Assembly: GCA_052161885.1 (NCBI GenBank)
Contig: CP197396.1
Span: 3,596,001-3,660,000 of the forward strand
Reading direction: 5' to 3'
Origin: QKTW01 sp052161885
Lineage (GTDB): Bacteria; Bacteroidota; Bacteroidia; Chitinophagales; Chitinophagaceae
Length of the DNA stretch: 64,000 nt
The translations under genes and the position numbers were made by a program. The stretch's first letter is position 1. Each line of letters starts with the position of its first letter. The notes below the pieces were generated by a model, which had not been told where the DNA came from, did not search any database, and saw only the letters and a list, made by a program, of their open reading frames with translations. Below, in pieces: positions 59,713 through 64,000 of the stretch.

Positions 59713-60726
59713 ATGGATGTGCAAATCGAAAAATTAAAAAGCGAAGTTGATATTAAAGGTTTTTTAGATATTGAAATTGATCCCACGCTAGATCTGTTTG
59801 AAGAAATCGAAAAGCTCAAAAAGGAAAAAAATGCTATCCTGCTCGCGCACTACTACCAGGAGCCGGATATACAGGACATTGCAGATTATATAGGTGACAG
59901 TCTTGGTCTTGCACAACAGGCCGCTAAAACAGATGCAGACATCATTGTTTTTGCCGGTGTACACTTTATGGCTGAGACCGCTAAAATTCTCAATCCTCAT
60001 AAGACCGTGTTACTGCCGGATCTGAAGGCTGGCTGTTCATTGAGCGACAGTTGTCCTCCACCGTTGTTTAAGGCCTTTAAAGAGCAACACCCGGACCACC
60101 TGGTAATATCTTACATCAACTGTTCTGCCGGCATTAAAGCATTAAGTGATATTATCTGTACTTCTTCCAATGCCCGCCAGATAGTGGAGAGTCTTCCGGA
60201 GGATCAGAAGATTATTTTTGCACCGGATAAAAACCTGGGTGGTTATATTAATAAAGTGACCGGCCGGAATATGCTTCTATGGAATGGTGCCTGCATGGTG
60301 CATGAAATATTTTCGCTGCAGAAAATCATGAAGTTGAAAGAACGGAATCCCACTGCTAAAATTATTGCTCATCCTGAATGTGAAGATGCCGTTTTAAGAA
60401 TTGCAGATTTTATAGGTTCTACGACACAGCTGCTTAAGTATGCTGCAGAGGACGATGCCCAGAGTTTTATTGTAGCTACGGAAACAGGTATTCTTCACCA
60501 GATGCAGAAGAATGCGCCGCATAAGACGTTTCTTGCTGCGCCGCCGGATAATGCCTGCGCCTGCAATGACTGTCCGCATATGAAATTAAATACATTAGAA
60601 AAATTGTATATATGTATGAAGTACGGCACTCCTGAAGTAACTATGGATGAGACGCTTCGCCTGGCTGCCAAGAAACCGATTCAACGTATGCTGGATCTGA
60701 GTAAGCAATTTGGATTAGGAGGATAG
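59713..60726 (+). CDS. nadA: Quinolinate synthase
   Basis: 337 residues. AILLAHYYQEPDIQDIADYIGDSLGLAQQA is the family signature at residues 42-71. Three cysteines that hold the 4Fe-4S cluster lie in LKAGCSL, WNGACMVHE and CNDCPHMK regions, the last with several neighbouring cysteines (DNACACNDC). It condenses iminoaspartate and dihydroxyacetone phosphate to quinolinate for NAD synthesis. ATG 59713 gives a ~25-residue N-terminal lead-in. nadB and nadC are not adjacent. First rightward gene from the candidate origin. Confidence 0.97.
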   Translation: MDVQIEKLKSEVDIKGFLDIEIDPTLDLFEEIEKLKKEKNAILLAHYYQEPDIQDIADYIGDSLGLAQQAAKTDADIIVFAGVHFMAETAKILNPHKTVLLPDLKAGCSLSDSCPPPLFKAFKEQHPDHLVISYINCSAGIKALSDIICTSSNARQIVESLPEDQKIIFAPDKNLGGYINKVTGRNMLLWNGACMVHEIFSLQKIMKLKERNPTAKIIAHPECEDAVLRIADFIGSTTQLLKYAAEDDAQSFIVATETGILHQMQKNAPHKTFLAAPPDNACACNDCPHMKLNTLEKLYICMKYGTPEVTMDETLRLAAKKPIQRMLDLSKQFGLGG

Positions 60727-60755
60727 TAGTATTTGACGCTTTATTTTATTTTTTT

Positions 60756-60782
60756 AAGGATAGTTTTGAGCTATCCTTTTTT
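60756..60782 (+). terminator. Terminator after nadA
   Basis: AAGGATAG / CTATCCTT with a 7-base loop and a following T run, 30 bp after the stop codon. Confidence 0.88.
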
Positions 60783-62317
60783 ATTTGGTGTATGTTTCTT
60801 TTTAATTCTGCTTATGTAGTGTAGTTGAGAATAGTTATTAGCGTCTGTGTTTTGTTGTTGAAATTTTGCAGAAGGGTTTGTAATTGCTCAGATCTCATTT
60901 ACTTCTTTTTTAAAAACTCTTGGTTTTATTTAGAATGAATCTTTTCCCTTGATTTAGTTTCCTTTGTTATTAGTAACGTTCTCCTGAATTTACCCTGGGA
61001 GATATTTCTAATGGTTTTGTATTGCGGTTAGCAGACCACTTGGATGTTCTGTCTTCTGAATGGTGGTTGTGCATATATACCAGTATGAAAAAATGATGTA
61101 TTGTGTCATTAGTGATTGGCAGTGGAAGAGATCAGGTTTTGTTGTTTTTATTGGTTCTGCAACGATTTTTAAAGTACAGCTTTTGAATTTTGGAAATGAT
61201 TGCTTGGGGGTGCGCTGCAGTCCTGGTTGTTATTTACTGATGTTGCTGCTATAGATGGTATTTGGATAGAATTCCTGGGAAGCATTTATTAATGCCCGTA
61301 TTGTATTCTCTACTATTGTGCTACTCACAATAGCAGATATCGGAAAGTGTATTTAGATTATTTATGGAAACAATAGTTAAACTTATGGGGATGGAGATGG
61401 GAGAGTAGCATCGGGAACTCCTGGCAGTTTACCCCAGTCTGAGTGATACGGTCGGTAGGTCTTTTGATTAATGCCTGGATATTGTCAGAGCGCTAGGTAC
61501 TGTTTTTTTGTCCTTGATTACAATACAAAGATACCTTGTAATCAAATCTCAGTTGTGGTAATGCTGTAAATAGAGAAATTGAGAGATGATGGTAGTACTC
61601 CAAAAAATGATGTGCATCATTAAGTTTTGGAGTTGGAGAGCAAGTTTAACAGGATTTGGGATTTACAGTTTTTTTGATTTCTGTTTGTTTAGTGAAGATA
61701 GATTTTGGGATATAAGTAGAGAATCCTTCTTTTAAAGCGAGTTTGAAAATACTTAGGTTAGTTAGCCTAAAACATAAATGCATTACTCTGTCTATCGATC
61801 CAATTCACGCAAAAGTTGAAAAGATGTAAAGAAATAGTAGTTACTATTCTTGCAGCAATATGAAGGTGTACAACTTTATGTAACGAATGTTTATTGTTAT
61901 CTAATCCACCTTATTTATCTAATCACCAGAATTTAACTTTTATGCTATTATAATAATTAGTGTCGTTCTGCTTATTTGGTTCTTGATCGATAATTGACCC
62001 ATAGTTGTTGGTTGGCTTATCATATGCAGTTAGTTTGTAAAAATGATATAAACCATCTAGTAATTGTTTTGAATTAAGTGTGTTTAACACTTTATTTCTG
62101 TTTTCGGGTAAATGTTTTTTATTCAGGTAATGTTTTAGATCATTCCTGTTCAGTTTGTGATAACTGTCTTAGAATGAATTTCTATCAACGGTAATAGTAG
62201 AGGGGTTCAGCTTTAATAGATATGCATACTAGAATAGTAATCGTTGTATAATCCCAGGCTTTTCATTATTTCAGTCCACATGAAATAGTCTGGTTTAATT
62301 ATTATCTCATACTGGAA
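60783..62317. other. Long G/T-rich noncoding region with hairpins
   Basis: About 1.5 kb between the nadA terminator and the parS sites without a credible gene; the longest plus-strand frame is 64 codons with no family features. The plus strand is rich in G and T. Perfect inverted repeats: CTATTGTG-CTACT-CACAATAG (61313-61333), TTGATTACAA / TTGTAATCAA (61514-61545), ACTCCAAAA / TTTTGGAGT around AATGATG / CATCATT (61597-61633), AATAGTA-GT-TACTATT (61833-61848) and AAGTGT / ACACTT (62076-62092). No tRNA, rRNA or known RNA was recognised. Confidence 0.5.
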
Positions 62318-62333
62318 TGTTCCACGTGGAACT
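62318..62333. other. parS-like centromere site 1
   Basis: TGTTCCACGTGGAACT: the palindromic core GTTCCACGTGGAAC is a perfect ParB-binding site (consensus TGTTNCACGTGAAACA and its symmetric variants), one edge base off. Confidence 0.85.
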
Positions 62334-62356
62334 AATCATTTTACTTAATTACGCTA

Positions 62357-62372
62357 CGTTCCACGTGGAACG
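62357..62372. other. parS-like centromere site 2
   Basis: CGTTCCACGTGGAACG, a complete 16-bp palindrome with the same core, 24 bp after site 1. Confidence 0.85.
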
Positions 62373-62393
62373 TCAGGTGTAAATTCCTTTCTG

Positions 62394-62401
62394 TACCTTT
62401 G
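62394..62401 (+). promoter_or_regulatory. -7 box (TACCTTTG) before mnmG
   Basis: TAnnTTTG match 7 bp before ATG 62409. The predicted leader is only a few bases. It begins 22 bp after parS site 2, so a ParB complex there could affect the promoter. Confidence 0.45.
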
Positions 62402-62408
62402 CTGCCTT

Positions 62409-64000
62409 ATGTTTTCAGAATACGATGTAATTGTTGTTGGTGCAGGTCACGCTGGTTGTGAGGCTGCTGCCGCTGCTGCTAATATGGGTTCTAAAGTATT
62501 GCTTATTACTATGAATATGCAGACTATAGCCCAGATGAGTTGTAATCCTGCTATGGGTGGGATTGCTAAAGGTCAGATTGTACGCGAGATAGATGCTTTG
62601 GGTGGTTATAGTGGTATTGTGAGTGATAAGAGTATGATTCAGTTCCGGATGCTTAATAAATCTAAAGGTCCTGGAATGTGGAGTCCCCGTACGCAGAATG
62701 ATCGTATGTTATTTGCTGCTACATGGCGTGAAATGCTGGAAGCTACTCCTAATATCGATTTTTGGCAGGATATGGTGAAGGGATTGATTGTTTCACGTGG
62801 AACAATTAAAGGTGTGGTAACGGGAATGGGGCAGGAAATAAGAGCTAAAGCTGTGGTTTTAACTAACGGAACCTTCCTGAATGGTGTGATACATATAGGT
62901 GAGAAACAGTTTGGTGGTGGTAGAATAGGTGAGAGTAAGGCTACAGGTATAACAGAACAGCTCGTAGAACTTGGCTTTGAAAGTGCCCGCCTTAAGACTG
63001 GTACTCCGCCACGTATTGATGGGAGAAGCCTGGATTATACTAAAATGGAGGTTCAGGAAGGTGATGATGAGGTGGTTGGTTTCTCTTATTTGCCTGTAGA
63101 AAGGATAAGGTCGGAACAGCAGCGTTGTTGCTGGATTACTTATACCAGCCAGGAAGTGCATGACATATTGAAGACCGGCTTTGAACAGTCTCCAATGTAT
63201 CAAGGCAGGATAAAAGGTAGCGGGCCGCGTTATTGTCCCAGTATTGAAGATAAGATCAGTCGTTTCGCTGATAGGGATCGTCATCAGCTCTTTGTGGAAC
63301 CGGAAGGATGGAATACGGTGGAGATTTATGTGAATGGTTTCAGTACTTCTTTGCCTGAAGATGTCCAGTTTAAAGCATTAAGAATGGTTCCCGGCTTTGA
63401 AAATTGTCGTTTCTTCCGTCCCGGATATGCGATTGAATATGATTATTTTCCGCCAACACAGTTAAGTTTTACCCTGGAAACAAAACTGATTAAGAATCTT
63501 TTCTTTGCCGGACAGATAAATGGTACTACAGGTTATGAAGAAGCTGCCTGCCAGGGTTTGATGGCGGGTATAAATGCTCATCGCAACGCACATGATCTGG
63601 AGCCTGTAGTATTGCAGCGCAGCGATGCTTATATAGGTGTACTGATCGACGATCTGATTAATAAAGGTACAGATGAGCCATATCGTATGTTTACCAGCCG
63701 TGCAGAATTCAGAACACTGCTGCGCCAGGATAATGCAGATATGCGGCTGACTCCGCTGGGTCATAGCATAGGCCTTGCAAGTGATGAACGTTTGGAGTTG
63801 GTTCGTAAAAAAGAATCATCGGTAGAAAATATTAAAAAAGTGTTGGCAGATTTTCCTGTGGAGCCGCAAATGGTAAATGATTACCTGGAGCAAAATGGCT
63901 TGGCTGTACTTAGTGAACGGACCAGAGCTTTGAAATTATTACTTCGTCCGGGTGTAGGACTGAAGGAAATGTGTGTGGAAATACCTGGTTTAAAAGCCGC
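62409..64000 (+). CDS. mnmG: tRNA uridine-5-carboxymethylaminomethyl synthase, large subunit (partial)
   Basis: Begins at ATG 62409 (MFSEYDVIVVGAGHAGCEAA) and runs open for 530 codons to the window end; the usual length is ~620-630, so the C-terminus is missing. FAD-binding GAGHAG, MSCNPAMGGIAKGQIVREIDALGG, GTFLNGVIHIGE, CPSIEDKISRF and GQINGTTGYEEAACQGLMAG are family hallmarks. With MnmE it makes the cmnm5U modification at tRNA wobble uridines. In many bacteria mnmG (gidA) lies next to the chromosome origin. Codons end in T or G far more than in the rest of the window. A parS site is inside the coding region. Confidence 0.97.
   Translation, partial: MFSEYDVIVVGAGHAGCEAAAAAANMGSKVLLITMNMQTIAQMSCNPAMGGIAKGQIVREIDALGGYSGIVSDKSMIQFRMLNKSKGPGMWSPRTQNDRMLFAATWREMLEATPNIDFWQDMVKGLIVSRGTIKGVVTGMGQEIRAKAVVLTNGTFLNGVIHIGEKQFGGGRIGESKATGITEQLVELGFESARLKTGTPPRIDGRSLDYTKMEVQEGDDEVVGFSYLPVERIRSEQQRCCWITYTSQEVHDILKTGFEQSPMYQGRIKGSGPRYCPSIEDKISRFADRDRHQLFVEPEGWNTVEIYVNGFSTSLPEDVQFKALRMVPGFENCRFFRPGYAIEYDYFPPTQLSFTLETKLIKNLFFAGQINGTTGYEEAACQGLMAGINAHRNAHDLEPVVLQRSDAYIGVLIDDLINKGTDEPYRMFTSRAEFRTLLRQDNADMRLTPLGHSIGLASDERLELVRKKESSVENIKKVLADFPVEPQMVNDYLEQNGLAVLSERTRALKLLLRPGVGLKEMCVEIPGLKA
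62789..62804. other. parS-like centromere site 3 inside mnmG
   Basis: TGTTTCACGTGGAACA, a full match to the parS consensus (one half TGTTTCAC, the other GTGGAACA). It encodes part of IVSRGTIK of MnmG, so codon choice has kept both the protein and the site. Confidence 0.88.

Noticed and set aside
61060..61254. 64-codon frame in the noncoding region
   Set aside because: No domain, odd composition (many Cys, Val, Trp), no promoter or ribosome site; not called as a gene.
1..64000. tRNA, rRNA, CRISPR array, insertion sequence or prophage
   Set aside because: Looked for cloverleaf-like repeats, regular direct repeats with spacers, transposase motifs and terminal inverted repeats; none found.

Overview
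The window is chromosomal DNA from a member of the Bacteroidota, most likely a Chitinophagaceae-like gliding or soil/aquatic bacterium. The evidence is a type IX secretion (T9SS) C-terminal sorting domain, a GLPGLI protein paired with a large outer-membrane beta-barrel protein, an MbnP-type lipoprotein, type III glutamine synthetase, futalosine-pathway MqnC, a NagZ-like/beta-lactamase fusion, and promoters with the Bacteroidota TAnnTTTG -7 box instead of sigma-70 boxes. Shine-Dalgarno sequences are mostly absent. No rRNA, tRNA, CRISPR array, insertion sequence or prophage was seen. The species cannot be named from the sequence alone.

Layout. 0-6 kb: a MORN-repeat protein and an NtrC-type regulator without a DNA-binding domain, then a minus-strand group HU, TPR protein, a 30-residue ribosomal-type protein and RNase G. 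6-18.6 kb: heme A synthase, a membrane patatin, a glycosyltransferase, histidine ammonia-lyase, an M16 protease, a thioredoxin-like protein, a MerR regulator, MqnC, an LEA14-like lipoprotein and dCTP deaminase. 18.9-19.45 kb: a promoter, three micro-ORFs of 17, 17 and 21 codons separated by hairpins, a duplicated leader sequence and a terminator. Two of the peptides are nearly identical and differ mostly at synonymous sites. This is the strongest candidate for an undescribed element. 19.5-31.4 kb: phosphopantetheinyl transferase, glutamine synthetase III, a T9SS kelch protein, the GLPGLI/barrel pair and the GH3/beta-lactamase fusion.

31.6-45.5 kb: mreBCD, a probable metal-related set (Cys-rich small protein, CxxCxC barrel, MbnP lipoprotein), a glycosyltransferase and flippase, BrkB, a histone H1-like protein, an aldo/keto reductase, and a DUF502-serC-DUF1015-smORF operon. 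45.6-56.7 kb: an ECF sigma / membrane anti-sigma-like / CpxP-like cluster, a lipid A deacylase-like protein, a GT-C-like membrane protein, a phosphodiester glycosidase, KdsD, LutB, a polysaccharide deacetylase, an L,D-transpeptidase, an MntR-type regulator and DUF2480. Much of this middle part concerns cell shape and envelope building.

56.8-64 kb looks like the replication origin and centromere neighbourhood. A PpiD-like chaperone points left; nadA and mnmG (cut by the window end) point right. The gap between ppiD and nadA has clustered DnaA-box-like 9-mers in AT-rich DNA. The 1.7-kb G/T-rich noncoding region before mnmG contains two parS palindromes, and a third parS lies inside mnmG. Coordinates of starts were chosen from domain boundaries and promoter position where the longest reading frame was implausible; such choices are stated in each entry.
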